64,000 nt of DNA, from contig NZ_VCED01000002.1 of NCBI RefSeq assembly GCF_006384255.1, positions 62,001-126,000 on the forward strand, written 5' to 3'. The notes under the pieces were generated by a model. It searched no databases and was not told the DNA's origin. It was given only the letters and a program-made list of their open reading frames with translations. The stretch comes from Haemophilus seminalis (lineage in GTDB: Bacteria > Pseudomonadota > Gammaproteobacteria > Enterobacterales > Pasteurellaceae). A program made the translations under genes and the position numbers. This document shows, piece by piece, positions 51,033 through 60,733 of the stretch. How positions within the stretch are numbered: position 1 is the first letter of the stretch; every line of letters starts with the position of its first letter.

Positions 51033-54000
51033 ATGAAAAAAAATGTATTTCGTCTTAATTTTCTAACCGCTTGTATTTCATTAGGGATAGCATCACAAGC
51101 GTGGGCAGGACATACTTATTTTGGTATTAGTTACCAATATTATCGTGATTTTGCAGAGAATAAAGGGAAGTTCACAGTTGGAGCCCAGAATATTGAGGTT
51201 TATAACAAGAAAGGGGAATTAGTCGGTACATCAATGACAAAAGCACCGATGATTGATTTTTCTGTAGTGTCGCGCAACGGCGTAGCAGCATTAGTGGGCG
51301 ATCAGTATATTGTGAGTGTTGCACATAACGGTGGATATAATAGCGTTGATTTTGGTGCGGAAGGACAAAATCCAGATCAGCATCGTTTTTCATATCAAAT
51401 TGTAAAGAGAAATAATTATAAACCTGGTCAATATGATGGCGATTATCATATGCCTAGATTACATAAATTTGTCACTGATGCTGAGCCGATAGAAATGACA
51501 GAAACAATGCATGGAAATACGTATGCAGATCATGCTAGATATCCTGAACGTGTTCGTATTGGTGCAGGTAGACAATGGTGGAGAACCGCTGAAGATCAAG
51601 AAAAGGGACGTAATAGCTCATATTGGATTGCTAGTGGTTATCAATGGAGAACTGCTGGTAACACGCATTCCCAAGGTGGGGCAGGTAATGGTACGGTAAA
51701 TTTAAATGGAGATCTGACAAAACCGAATGATTATGGACCTTTGCCAATCGCTGGTTCTTTAGGCGATAGTGGATCGCCAATGTTTATTTATGATGCAAAA
51801 AAACAAAAATGGTTGATCAATGGCGTATTGCAAACTGGTAACCCTTTCTTGGGAGCTGGGAATGGATTCCAATTAATTAGAAAAGACTGGTTTTATGACA
51901 ATATCTTTGCAGAGGATTTGCCTATAACATTTTTAGAACCAAGAAGTAACGGTCATTATTCATTTACTTCAAATAATAATGGAACTGGTACGGTTACTCA
52001 AACGAATGAAAAAGTGAGTATGCCTCAATTTAAAGTCAGAACGGTTCAGTTATTTAATGAAGCATTAAAAGCAGAAGATAAAGAACCTGTTTACGCCGCA
52101 GGTGGTGTAAATGCTTATAAACCAAGACTAAATAATGGTAAAAATATTTCATTTATTGACTATGCGAAAGGTGAAGTTACTTTTACTAATAATATTAACC
52201 AAGGGGCTGGCGGTTTATATTTTGAAGGTGACTTTACAGTATCTTCAGAAAATAATGCAACTTGGCAAGGGGCAGGCGTACATGTAAGTGAAGGTAGCAC
52301 CGTTACTTGGAAAGTAAATGGTGTTGAAAATGATCGCCTTTCTAAAATTGGTAAAGGAACGTTACATATTCAAGCAAAAGGTAAAAACTTAGGCTCAATT
52401 AGCGTTGGCGATGGTAAAGTAATCTTGGATCAACAAGCCGATGAAAATAATCAAAAACAAGCCTTTAAAGAAGTTGGCATTGTAAGCGGTAGAGCAACTG
52501 TTCAACTAAATAGTGCAGATCAAGTTGATTCTAATAATATTTATTTCGGCTTCCGTGGTGGTCGTTTAGATCTTAATGGTAACTCATTGACTTTCAAACG
52601 TATTCAAAATACTGACGAAGGAGCGATGTTAGTTAACCACAATGCAACTCAAGCATCAGAAATTATCATTACTGGCAGTGATATTACTAATAATCAAGGA
52701 GGCAACTTAACCAATAAACGTGATATTGCTTTTAATGGTTGGTTTGGTGATAAAGATGATACTAAAAATACTGGACGTTTGAATGTTAATTACAATCCAC
52801 TTAACAAAGATAATCACTTCCTTCTATCAGGTGGAACAAATTTAAAAGGGAATATTACTCAAAATGGCGGTAACTTAATTTTTAGCGGTCGTCCAACGCC
52901 TCATGCTTACAATCATTTAAATCAAAATCATGCCAAGATGGAAGGTTCAACGCGAGGAGAGGTCATCATCGATGATGATTGGATCAACCGCACTTTTAAG
53001 GCTGAAAATTTTCAAATTCAAGGTGGAAAAGCTATTGTTTCTCGTAATGTTTCCGAAATTAATGGTAATTGGCAATTAAGTAATAATGCTAAAGCCACTT
53101 TTGGTGTGACGCCAAATCAAGAGAATTTGGTGTGTATCCGTTCAGATTGGACGGGATTAACAGAATGTAAATCGGAAAATCTAACGAAACAGAAAACAAT
53201 CGACTCATTACCAAGAACAAAAGTAAATGGCAACGTGCAGTTATCTAATACCGCAAGCCTCGTTGCATCAGGATTCGTGGATTTAATTGGCAACGTGAAT
53301 TTAACTGAACAGAGTCAATTTACATTAAGCCATAATGCAACCCAAACTGGTTTGTTAAACCTTGTTAATCAGGCGAATGCAACCGTGAATAATGCCCAAT
53401 TAATGGGGAATGTAACATTATCAGATTCTGCTCAGTTTAATTTAGCGAATAGTCATTTTTCACATCAAATTAGCGGTGCAGAAAGCACTACGGTTAATTT
53501 AGACAATGCAAATTGGACAATGCCAGCGAGTACTACTTTAGGTAGTTTGGCACTCAATAATAGCGAAATTACGCTGAACCCAGATTTTGTTACTCAAGCG
53601 AACAATAGCCAATTTAATACGTTAACGATCAATGGCAATTTAAGTGGCAATGGGACGTTTAATTATCGTACTTATCTGACCCAGTATTTAGGCGATAAAT
53701 TACAAATTAATGGACGTGCACAAGGTGACTTTAAGCTTAATGTGCATAATACGGGGGCTGAACCCACAACACTTGAACAATTAACACTAGTTACCCTTAA
53801 ACAAGCGGTAGATTCAGGCTTGAACTTTACCTTAGCCAATCAACACGTTGATGCTGGTACTTGGCGTTATGAGTTAACTAAAAAAGGGAATGAATACCGT
53901 TTATATAATCCGATTAAAGAACAGGAGTTAACCCAAAACTTAACCAATGAAGCTCACAAGTTAAGCGAATTATTAGCGAAAAAAACAGCATTAACCGAAA

Positions 54001-56855
54001 AACGTCATGCTCAAGAAGAAAAAGTGCGGTCAAAAAGTTCAGTATTATCTGAAGCATTGCCTGATCAAAGCCATCTCAACACATTAAAAACGGAATTAGC
54101 AGCACTTCAACGTAACCAAAATGCAGCACAGGAAGTGCAAAATCAGAAAGAAATGGCATTAACCCAAGCACAAGCTACAGTACAAGCGGCTCAAGAAAAA
54201 GCACAAACTGCAACCAATGCGTACGAATCCGCTAAAAGCCTAGAAACTGCTCAAGCTTTAGATGAAGCAAATATTGCTTTAGCGACAGCACAAGTGAAAA
54301 AAGAAGAAGCTCAAATTGAGTTTGCCACAGCTAAACTTGCACAACTTAATCTCGCAAAACAGCAACAAGAAAAAGCACTGGCTGTTGCTGAAGAAGAAAA
54401 AGTGTTATCTGAAAAAGGGGCATCTTTACAGGCTGAAAAGCAGGCTTTCTATTTTATGGTGTTATCACTTGAAGAAGCGAAAGAGGAGCTTATAATCACA
54501 GAAGAACTTCTCCGACAAGCACAAGCTAACAATGCAGAATTGAAAGCGAAAAAAGCATTACTTGAACGCGACTTAGAAGAACAAGTTAATCAAAATAAAG
54601 AGGCTCAAACCTTCAAAACTACTCTTGCAGAAACACTGCAAGAGAAAGCAACCGCGGCTCAAGAAAAAGCAAACGCAGCAGAACAAAATAATAGTAGCTT
54701 AAGTGCTCTTAATCTGGCGAATCAAGCTGTTATTGCTAAACAACAAGCGGTCGAAAATCTTAAAAATAGCACTAATGCACAAACTCAAGCATTAACGGCA
54801 GAGCAAGCAAAAGTCGAACAAGATAAAACGCAAGCAGAGCATCACAAAGCAAATGCTCAACAACGTCAAACCATTGAGCAAACTATGCCAGTTACTGCTC
54901 AATTCCGTCAAGAGGAAGCAGAAAAACAAGCGCAACTTGAAGCAGAAAGACAACGTCAAGCAGCAGAAGAACAAGCACGACTTGAAGCGGAAAGACAACG
55001 TCAAGCAGCAGAAGAACAAGCACGACTTGAAGCGGAAAGACAACGTCAAGCGGCAGAAGAACAAGCACGACTTGAAGCCGAAAGACAACGTCAAGCGGCA
55101 GAAGAGCAAGCACGACTTGAAGCCGAAAGACAACGTCAAGCGGCAGAAGAACAAGCTCGTCTTGAAGCCGAAAGACAACGTCAAGCAGCAGAAGAACAAG
55201 CTCGTCTTGAAGCAGAAAGACAACGTCAAGCAGCAGAAGAACAAGCACGACTTGAAGCGGAAAGACAACGTCAAGCAGCAGAAGAACAAGCACGACTTGA
55301 AGCGGAAAGACAACGTCAAGCAGCAGAAGAACAAGCACGACTTGAAGCGGAAAGACAACGTCAAGCGGCAGAAGAGCAAGCACGACTTGAAGCCGAAAGA
55401 CAACGTCAAGCGGCAGAAGAACAAGCTCGTCTTGAAGCCGAAAGACAACGTCAAGCAGCAGAAGAACAAGCTCGTCTTGAAGCCGAAAGACAACGTCAAG
55501 CGGCAGAAGAACAAGCACGACTTGAAGCAGAAAGACAACGTCAAGCAGCAGAAGAACAAGCTCGTCTTGAAGCCGAAAGACAACGTCAAGCAGCAGAAGA
55601 ACAAGCACGACTTGAAGCCGAAAGACAACGTCAAGCGGCAGAAGAACAAGCACGACTTGAAGCAGAAAGACAACGTCAAGCAGCAGAAGAACAAGCACGA
55701 CTTGAAGCCGAAAGACAACGTCAAGCGGCAGAAGAACAAGCACGACTTGAAGCAGAAAGACAACGTCAAGCGGCAGAAGAACAAGCACGACTTGAAGCAG
55801 AAAGACAACGTCAAGCGGCAGAAGAACAAGCACGACTTGAAGCAGAAAGACAACGTCAAGTGGCAGAAGAACAAGCTCGTCTTGAAGCAGAAAGACAACG
55901 TCAAGCGGCAGAAGAACAAGCACGACTTGAAGCCGAAAGACAACGTCAAGCTGAAGAGGAAAAACGTCTAGCGGAAGCACAACGCAAGCAAAAAGAGCTT
56001 ATTAGTCGTTATTCAAATAGTGCTCTTTCTGAATTGTCTGCAACGGTAAATAGTATGCTTTCGGTTCAACATGAGCTTGATAAAGTTTTGGTTTCCGATT
56101 CAGATCTTTCAGTATGGACGAATATTACGCAAGATAAAAAACGTTATGACTCAGATGACTTCCGTGCTTATCAACAAAATATGAATTTACGCCAAATTGG
56201 TGCTCAGAAAAAAGTTGAGAATGGACGGATGGGGGCGATTTTCTCACATGGTCGTGCTAATAATACCTTTGATGAGCAGATCTCCAATCATATGGATCTC
56301 ACGATGGTGTCAGCATTTGCACAATATCAATGGCATGATTGGCAATTGGGTATCAACGCAGGTTATGGGGTAAGTTCAAGTAAAATTTCAGGTGAACAAA
56401 GCCAAAAAATCCATCGTCGTGTGATGAGTTATGGTTTTAATGCGAACTATCAGTTCCGTTTAGGAGAATTAGGTGTTCAGCCTTATCTTGGTGTAAATCG
56501 ACATTTTATTGAAGGCGAAAATTACCAATACGAAGGTGTAAATATCCAGACACCTAAAATAGCATTTAATAGTTATACTACAGGGGCTAAAGTAGATTAC
56601 ACCCTTACACCAGCTCAAGATGTAACAATTAAACCGTATTTCTCGGTAAATTATGTCGATGCTTCAAATGCTCGCGTGCAAACTAAAGTCAATCAGGCGA
56701 CTTTACAACAACAATTCGGGCGTTATTGGCAAAAAGAATTGGGTGTAAGTGGTGAGATCTCGCACTTCCATATGTCGGTATATGCGACTCAATCTCAAGG
56801 TTCACAATTAAGTAAACAGAGAACAATTGGTGTGAAATTAGGATATCGTTGGTAG
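51033..56855 (+). CDS. hap: Hap-family serine protease autotransporter, very long form
   Basis: The 1,940-residue protein begins MKKNVFRLNFLTACISLGIASQAWA|GHTYFGISYQYYRDFAENKG, close to Hap adhesin. The S6 protease triad is His98 (SVAHNGGY), Asp137 (YDGDYH) and Ser246 (GDSGSPMF). A beta-helix passenger (INQGAGGLYFEGDF; GFRGGRLDLNG) runs to about residue 970. A long Ala/Glu/Gln coiled coil follows, containing 23 copies of a 15-residue repeat (about 1299-1640). The Hap/IgA-protease beta-barrel (ISRYSNSALSELSATVNSMLSVQ to KLGYRW) closes the protein. Hap is normally about 1,400 residues, so the linker adds some 500. From memory, a long Hap-like protease (Las) is reported in H. influenzae biogroup aegyptius; this could be that paralogue. 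Confidence 0.88.
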   Translation: MKKNVFRLNFLTACISLGIASQAWAGHTYFGISYQYYRDFAENKGKFTVGAQNIEVYNKKGELVGTSMTKAPMIDFSVVSRNGVAALVGDQYIVSVAHNGGYNSVDFGAEGQNPDQHRFSYQIVKRNNYKPGQYDGDYHMPRLHKFVTDAEPIEMTETMHGNTYADHARYPERVRIGAGRQWWRTAEDQEKGRNSSYWIASGYQWRTAGNTHSQGGAGNGTVNLNGDLTKPNDYGPLPIAGSLGDSGSPMFIYDAKKQKWLINGVLQTGNPFLGAGNGFQLIRKDWFYDNIFAEDLPITFLEPRSNGHYSFTSNNNGTGTVTQTNEKVSMPQFKVRTVQLFNEALKAEDKEPVYAAGGVNAYKPRLNNGKNISFIDYAKGEVTFTNNINQGAGGLYFEGDFTVSSENNATWQGAGVHVSEGSTVTWKVNGVENDRLSKIGKGTLHIQAKGKNLGSISVGDGKVILDQQADENNQKQAFKEVGIVSGRATVQLNSADQVDSNNIYFGFRGGRLDLNGNSLTFKRIQNTDEGAMLVNHNATQASEIIITGSDITNNQGGNLTNKRDIAFNGWFGDKDDTKNTGRLNVNYNPLNKDNHFLLSGGTNLKGNITQNGGNLIFSGRPTPHAYNHLNQNHAKMEGSTRGEVIIDDDWINRTFKAENFQIQGGKAIVSRNVSEINGNWQLSNNAKATFGVTPNQENLVCIRSDWTGLTECKSENLTKQKTIDSLPRTKVNGNVQLSNTASLVASGFVDLIGNVNLTEQSQFTLSHNATQTGLLNLVNQANATVNNAQLMGNVTLSDSAQFNLANSHFSHQISGAESTTVNLDNANWTMPASTTLGSLALNNSEITLNPDFVTQANNSQFNTLTINGNLSGNGTFNYRTYLTQYLGDKLQINGRAQGDFKLNVHNTGAEPTTLEQLTLVTLKQAVDSGLNFTLANQHVDAGTWRYELTKKGNEYRLYNPIKEQELTQNLTNEAHKLSELLAKKTALTEKRHAQEEKVRSKSSVLSEALPDQSHLNTLKTELAALQRNQNAAQEVQNQKEMALTQAQATVQAAQEKAQTATNAYESAKSLETAQALDEANIALATAQVKKEEAQIEFATAKLAQLNLAKQQQEKALAVAEEEKVLSEKGASLQAEKQAFYFMVLSLEEAKEELIITEELLRQAQANNAELKAKKALLERDLEEQVNQNKEAQTFKTTLAETLQEKATAAQEKANAAEQNNSSLSALNLANQAVIAKQQAVENLKNSTNAQTQALTAEQAKVEQDKTQAEHHKANAQQRQTIEQTMPVTAQFRQEEAEKQAQLEAERQRQAAEEQARLEAERQRQAAEEQARLEAERQRQAAEEQARLEAERQRQAAEEQARLEAERQRQAAEEQARLEAERQRQAAEEQARLEAERQRQAAEEQARLEAERQRQAAEEQARLEAERQRQAAEEQARLEAERQRQAAEEQARLEAERQRQAAEEQARLEAERQRQAAEEQARLEAERQRQAAEEQARLEAERQRQAAEEQARLEAERQRQAAEEQARLEAERQRQAAEEQARLEAERQRQAAEEQARLEAERQRQAAEEQARLEAERQRQAAEEQARLEAERQRQAAEEQARLEAERQRQVAEEQARLEAERQRQAAEEQARLEAERQRQAEEEKRLAEAQRKQKELISRYSNSALSELSATVNSMLSVQHELDKVLVSDSDLSVWTNITQDKKRYDSDDFRAYQQNMNLRQIGAQKKVENGRMGAIFSHGRANNTFDEQISNHMDLTMVSAFAQYQWHDWQLGINAGYGVSSSKISGEQSQKIHRRVMSYGFNANYQFRLGELGVQPYLGVNRHFIEGENYQYEGVNIQTPKIAFNSYTTGAKVDYTLTPAQDVTIKPYFSVNYVDASNARVQTKVNQATLQQQFGRYWQKELGVSGEISHFHMSVYATQSQGSQLSKQRTIGVKLGYRW
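54927..55953 (+). repeat. 45-bp tandem repeat, 23 copies
   Basis: Each 45-bp unit encodes QARLEAERQRQAAEE. The unit marker CGTCAAG recurs at 45-base steps from 54954 to 55944 (22 steps). Copies differ mainly at synonymous positions (GCA/GCG, CGA/CGT, GCC/GCG/GCA), plus one Ala-to-Val. The length of 45 keeps the frame when copies are gained or lost. Confidence 0.97.
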
Positions 56856-56871
56856 CCTAAGAGCTGTTCTT

Positions 56872-56919
56872 AAAGAGGCTTTTATGTTGTAACTGAAACA
56901 ATGTAAAAGCCTCTTTTTT
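56872..56919 (+). terminator. Terminator of the Hap-like gene
   Basis: AAAGAGGCTTTTA (56872-56884) pairs perfectly with 56904-56916, followed by TTT, 17 bp after the stop codon. Confidence 0.88.
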
Positions 56920-56931
56920 ATTCTTTTCAAC

Positions 56932-56975
56932 TGCATTTTTTCGCCTTTATCCGCCTTGCGCTTTCAAGTATAATG
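56932..56975 (+). promoter_or_regulatory. glyQ promoter region; second copy of the duplicated segment
   Basis: It contains a -10 TATAAT (56969-56974) 33 bp before the glyQ start and matches 50803-50846. This is the copy in its native place before glyQ. Confidence 0.7.
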
Positions 56976-57007
56976 CAGGCATTTTTAATCACATCAGATC
57001 AACGATT

Positions 57008-57922
57008 ATGAGTACAAAATTTAACGTAAAAACATTCCAAGGTATGATTTTAGCCCTGCAAGAATATTGGGCAAACCAAGGTTGCACCATTGTGCAACCT
57101 TTTGATATGGAAGTGGGTGCAGGCACCTCTCACCCAATGACCGCATTACGCGCATTAGGCCCAGAGCCGATGGCATTTGCTTATGTTCAACCTTCACGTC
57201 GTCCGACGGACGGTCGTTATGGCGAAAATCCAAACCGTTTACAACATTACTATCAATTCCAAGTGGTAATTAAACCTTCTCCAGATAACATTCAAGAACT
57301 TTATTTAGGCTCGCTTGAAATGCTCGGCTTCGATCCGACCAAAAACGACATTCGTTTCGTAGAAGATAACTGGGAAAACCCAACCTTAGGCGCATGGGGC
57401 TTGGGCTGGGAAGTGTGGCTAAACGGCATGGAAGTGACTCAATTTACCTATTTCCAACAAGTGGGCGGCTTAGAATGTAAACCTGTAACGGGCGAGGTGA
57501 CTTACGGTTTAGAGCGTTTGGCCATGTACATTCAAGGCGTAGATTCTGTGTATGACCTAGTTTGGTCTGACGGCCCATTAGGCAAAACCACTTATGGCGA
57601 TGTTTTCCATCAAAATGAAGTTGAGCAATCAACCTATAACTTTGAACACGCAAACACAGATTTCTTATTCTACTGCTTCGATCAATACGAAAAAGAGGCA
57701 CAAGAGTTATTAGCCTTAGAAAGACCGTTACCATTGCCAGCTTATGAGCGTATTTTGAAAGCAGCACACAGCTTTAACTTGTTAGATGCACGTAAAGCAA
57801 TTTCGGTAACCGAACGCCAACGCTATATTTTACGTATTCGAGCCTTAACCAAAGGGGTGGCGGAAGCCTATTATGCAAGCCGTGAAGCTTTAGGTTTCCC
57901 TGGTTGTAAAAATAAGGCTTAA
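57008..57922 (+). CDS. glyQ: Glycyl-tRNA synthetase alpha subunit
   Basis: GlyQ (304 residues) is the catalytic subunit of the alpha2beta2 glycyl-tRNA synthetase. It begins [39 protein letters not shown], with class II motifs [28 protein letters not shown] and [13 protein letters not shown]. glyS, the partner, lies 4 kb downstream, separated by envelope genes and an accessory patch. Confidence 0.99.
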   Translation: MSTKFNVKTFQGMILALQEYWANQGCTIVQPFDMEVGAGTSHPMTALRALGPEPMAFAYVQPSRRPTDGRYGENPNRLQHYYQFQVVIKPSPDNIQELYLGSLEMLGFDPTKNDIRFVEDNWENPTLGAWGLGWEVWLNGMEVTQFTYFQQVGGLECKPVTGEVTYGLERLAMYIQGVDSVYDLVWSDGPLGKTTYGDVFHQNEVEQSTYNFEHANTDFLFYCFDQYEKEAQELLALERPLPLPAYERILKAAHSFNLLDARKAISVTERQRYILRIRALTKGVAEAYYASREALGFPGCKNKA

Positions 57923-57933
57923 ACAAATTCACA

Positions 57934-57961
57934 AAAGTGCGGTGAAATTTGACCGCACTTT
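57934..57961 (+). terminator. Uptake-signal inverted pair / terminator
   Basis: AAAGTGCGGT (57934-57943) and ACCGCACTTT (57952-57961) form a perfect 10-bp stem with an 8-nt loop, immediately after glyQ. The downstream gene starts only 11 bp later, so it may act as an attenuator. Confidence 0.75.
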
Positions 57962-57972
57962 AGGAGAGAAAA

Positions 57973-58233
57973 ATGAGCAAACCAATTCTTTTTTATGCAG
58001 AAACATGCCCAGATACCGCACCATTTGTCGCGGAGTTGGATCGCTTAGGCGTGGATTACGATGAAGTAGAAATTATGACTTCATTACCTAATCTCAAACA
58101 ATTCATTCGTTTACGCGATAGTAATGCAGAATTTGATAACTCGAAAGCAAATGGCTATTTAGGTATTCCTGCGTTGTTATTACCAAATGGCGATGTTGTT
58201 TTAGATGAATCCAAATTAAAAGAGATTTTCTAA
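57973..58233 (+). CDS. Glutaredoxin-like protein
   Basis: The 86-residue protein has a thioredoxin fold of glutaredoxin size: KPILFYAETCPDTAPFVAELDRLGVDYDEVEI, with a single active-site cysteine in CPDT. It also has the cis-proline segment GYLGIPALLLPNGDVVLDE. The monothiol CPDT differs from the classical CPYC, so the redox role may be specialised. It lies 1 bp before the next gene's GTG start. Confidence 0.85.
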   Translation: MSKPILFYAETCPDTAPFVAELDRLGVDYDEVEIMTSLPNLKQFIRLRDSNAEFDNSKANGYLGIPALLLPNGDVVLDESKLKEIF

Positions 58234-58234
58234 A

Positions 58235-58615
58235 GTGATAAAAAAAACGTTAGCTCTTGCAACTTCAGCGATGATTTTGACCGCTTGTAGCAATGCGCAA
58301 CCACAAGCTGAAATGCCAACTGTGGGCGGTGAAACAGATGCTCACGGTTGCTTACCAAGTGCGGGACAGTCTTATTCTTATTTGAAAAAAGCCTGTGTAC
58401 AAGTGTTTGATGTGGCGGATATTAAGCTAGACGATCCTGCGAATAAAACCCAAGCGGGTTATGGCATTCTTTCGGAAGATAAGCAACTGGTTGAAGTGTT
58501 TGCGTCTGATTTGCCTGAAAATACGATTTTAGATCTGGTAAAAGGCGGCTATATCTCAAAAGATGGTAAAGTGAGTTTAATGAAAACCAAGACAAGTTGG
58601 AAGATTCGTAAGTAA
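58235..58615 (+). CDS. Small lipoprotein (GTG start)
   Basis: The 126-residue protein begins at GTG 58235, one base after the glutaredoxin-like stop. Its lipoprotein signal ends MILTACS. The mature part has a cysteine pair (HGCLPSAGQSYSYLKKACVQVFD) and a lysine-rich C-terminus (KTKTSWKIRK). I do not recognise a family function. It overlaps the next gene by one base (TAATG), so the three small genes are one operon. Confidence 0.8.
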   Translation: MIKKTLALATSAMILTACSNAQPQAEMPTVGGETDAHGCLPSAGQSYSYLKKACVQVFDVADIKLDDPANKTQAGYGILSEDKQLVEVFASDLPENTILDLVKGGYISKDGKVSLMKTKTSWKIRK

Positions 58616-59061
58616 TGAAGAAAGTCAGTTTTTTACAATTTTTATTTAAAATTGGCGATGACTATTTAATGTTTCTACGAAATTTAACGCCTGCAGTGTT
58701 ATTTTTATCACTGGCATTATTTATGTTTTCTGAGCTGGATTGGGTACATTGGGGGTGGAGTGATGTACCAGTGCTGTTTTTATGCCTCGCTTCTGGATTT
58801 ATTGCACTCAGCGTCATGGCAATAAATACTGTCGCTTTTGTACGCGAGATGCTGAAAACCTTAAGAACACTAAGCGGAGAGAGCGAACTTGATGAAAATA
58901 TTGGTACGCTCGCATTATTTAAAATGCTCTGGGTGGAGAGCAACAGTAAACAACTAATCTTTTTTGCGGTAGTCAATATTGTTGCAGTATTTATGGTGTT
59001 AGTTTACGGCACCAAATATGCCTTGAATTTTTATAGCTCAATTTCAACATTAAATGATTAG
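58615..59061 (+). CDS. Inner membrane protein of unknown function
   Basis: The 148-residue protein has three membrane segments (AVLFLSLALFMFS, VPVLFLCLASGFIALSVMAIN, LIFFAVVNIVAVFMVLVYG) and a cytoplasmic charged loop. I do not recognise the family. It starts on the stop codon of the preceding lipoprotein gene and ends 9 bp before the phosphatase gene. Confidence 0.78.
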   Translation: MKKVSFLQFLFKIGDDYLMFLRNLTPAVLFLSLALFMFSELDWVHWGWSDVPVLFLCLASGFIALSVMAINTVAFVREMLKTLRTLSGESELDENIGTLALFKMLWVESNSKQLIFFAVVNIVAVFMVLVYGTKYALNFYSSISTLND

Positions 59062-59070
59062 GTCTCGAAT

Positions 59071-60336
59071 ATGAAAAAAATAACCCTAAAATTCACCGCA
59101 CTTTTGCTTGGCTCAGCTTTAGCAAGTAGTGCGTTTGCAACAGAAAATGGTCAAACTTCCTCAAGTTCTGATTATGAATTAGAGAAAGTATTGATTTTCA
59201 GCCGACACGGATTGCGTTCACCAGTGGAAAAAGATCCGCAAGAAATGGCGAAATATTCCCCTTATGAATGGGCAAAATGGAATGTACCATCTGGCTATCT
59301 CACTGCAAAAGGGACGGTGCTAGAAACCTATTTCGGACAGTATTTAGGTCAATGGCTTGCAGATAAAGGGTTACTAACAACAGAACGTTGTGCATCGGGC
59401 GAAGGCATTTTTGCTTATGCAAATGGTGTGCAACGCACCATCGCAACAGGGCAAGCAATTGTTTCTGGTGCATTTGCGGGCTGTAATGTTCAATTGCAAC
59501 ATCACGGTAAAATTGGTTCAGAAAAAGATCCGATTTTTAAAACGCAAGCGCATAATCCAAGCAAAGCCTTGATTGAATTTGCAAAAAATAACGTTGATTT
59601 AACCGCTTTACAGCAAAAATTAGCGCCAAATTATGCGCTATTGAGTGAAATCATCGATTATAAAAATTCACCAAACTGCTTACAAAAAGGCGAGTGTGAT
59701 TTAGGTGGAAAAGTCGGTGAATACAGTATTAAAGACGGCAAGTCAGTCAAAATTACTGGCTCTATCAGCAAAGGAAAGAAAATTGTCAGTGCATTATTGC
59801 TTGCGCATTATGTGGGTAAGCCTGATTCAGAAATCGCAAACGGCCGTGTGGATAGCCAAGAAAAATGGCGTGCAATTAACGAAATTAAAAACGAATATTA
59901 CCGCACGTTATTTAAAAACAACGAAGCGTTAGCACAAAATGCCTCATATCCGTTATTGGCATTTATTCAGCAACAGCTAAATAGTGAAAACAAAATTAAC
60001 TTATTGGTTGGACATGATTCGAATATCGTCGCTCTGCTTGCAGCACTAGGTGTTGAGCCTTATGAGTTAGATGATTCGTTGGAAAATATCCCAATCGGTG
60101 GCAAGTTGCTATTTGAAGTGTGGAAACATAAACCAAGTGGCAAGCTCAAATTTAAGTTGGATTATGTGTATCAAACCACCGAACAGCTGATTAACATCAC
60201 GCCACTAAGTTTAGCGACACCACCAAACCAAACAGCATTAACCCTCAAAGGCTGTGAAAAAGATGAAAATGGTTTTTGTGATTACGAGCGTTTTCAACAG
60301 GTATTAAGGGAGAGTATTGAAAACGGTAAGAAATAG
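59071..60336 (+). CDS. agp: Periplasmic histidine acid phosphatase, glucose-1-phosphatase-like
   Basis: The 421-residue protein has a signal peptide (MKKITLKFTALLLGSALASSAFA) and the branch-2 histidine phosphatase motifs: VLIFSRHGLRSP with nucleophile His, and LLVGHDSNIVALLAALGV with the HD proton donor. The C-terminus (YVYQTTEQLINITPLSLATPPNQTALTLKGC, NGFCDYERF) matches E. coli Agp in style, including its cysteine pairs. It would release phosphate from sugar phosphates in the periplasm. Confidence 0.85.
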   Translation: MKKITLKFTALLLGSALASSAFATENGQTSSSSDYELEKVLIFSRHGLRSPVEKDPQEMAKYSPYEWAKWNVPSGYLTAKGTVLETYFGQYLGQWLADKGLLTTERCASGEGIFAYANGVQRTIATGQAIVSGAFAGCNVQLQHHGKIGSEKDPIFKTQAHNPSKALIEFAKNNVDLTALQQKLAPNYALLSEIIDYKNSPNCLQKGECDLGGKVGEYSIKDGKSVKITGSISKGKKIVSALLLAHYVGKPDSEIANGRVDSQEKWRAINEIKNEYYRTLFKNNEALAQNASYPLLAFIQQQLNSENKINLLVGHDSNIVALLAALGVEPYELDDSLENIPIGGKLLFEVWKHKPSGKLKFKLDYVYQTTEQLINITPLSLATPPNQTALTLKGCEKDENGFCDYERFQQVLRESIENGKK

Positions 60337-60341
60337 TTTTC

Positions 60342-60707
60342 ATGCAACCTTATGAAAAATACTTAAAAGAGAATTCGCAGAAATTGCGAGTGGATCAAAC
60401 GGATGCAGAAAGAAAATTATGGCAACGCATCAATCGAGATTAATTATTAGGATTTCGATTTAATCGACAAAAGCCACTTTTAAGTTATATCGTTGATTTC
60501 TATTGTGCGAAAGCAAAGCTGATTATTGAGTTAGACGGTAGTCAGCATTATGAACCTGATTATCAGGAAAAAGACGCATTGCGAGATGCAGAATTAAATT
60601 CACTTGGTTTTACGGTGATGCGGTTTAGCAATGATGAAGTCATGCGTGAAATTGAAGCGGTAGTAGAGCAGATTTATTTGTTTTTAGAGAATGTAAGGGC
60701 TGATTGA
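60342..60707 (+). pseudogene. DUF559 (Vsr-like endonuclease fold) protein, one nonsense codon
   Basis: From ATG 60342 the frame reads MQPYEKYLKENSQKLR and TDAERKLWQRINRD. It meets TAA at 60441-60443 (CAA expected, Gln), then continues LLGFRFNRQKPLLSYIVDFYCAKAKLIIELDGSQHYE to TGA at 60705. The DFYC and ELDGSQHYE segments are the DUF559 active-site region. A single C-to-T change would restore a 121-residue protein. Confidence 0.88.
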
Positions 60708-60733
60708 GTATGAGGTTGGATTAATTTCTGCCA

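Noticed and set aside
54792-55980. Three long open frames (about 360-385 codons) on both strands across the Hap repeat
   Set aside because: They are by-products of a stop-free 45-bp repeat whose length is a multiple of three. They have highly repetitive sequence and no ribosome binding sites.
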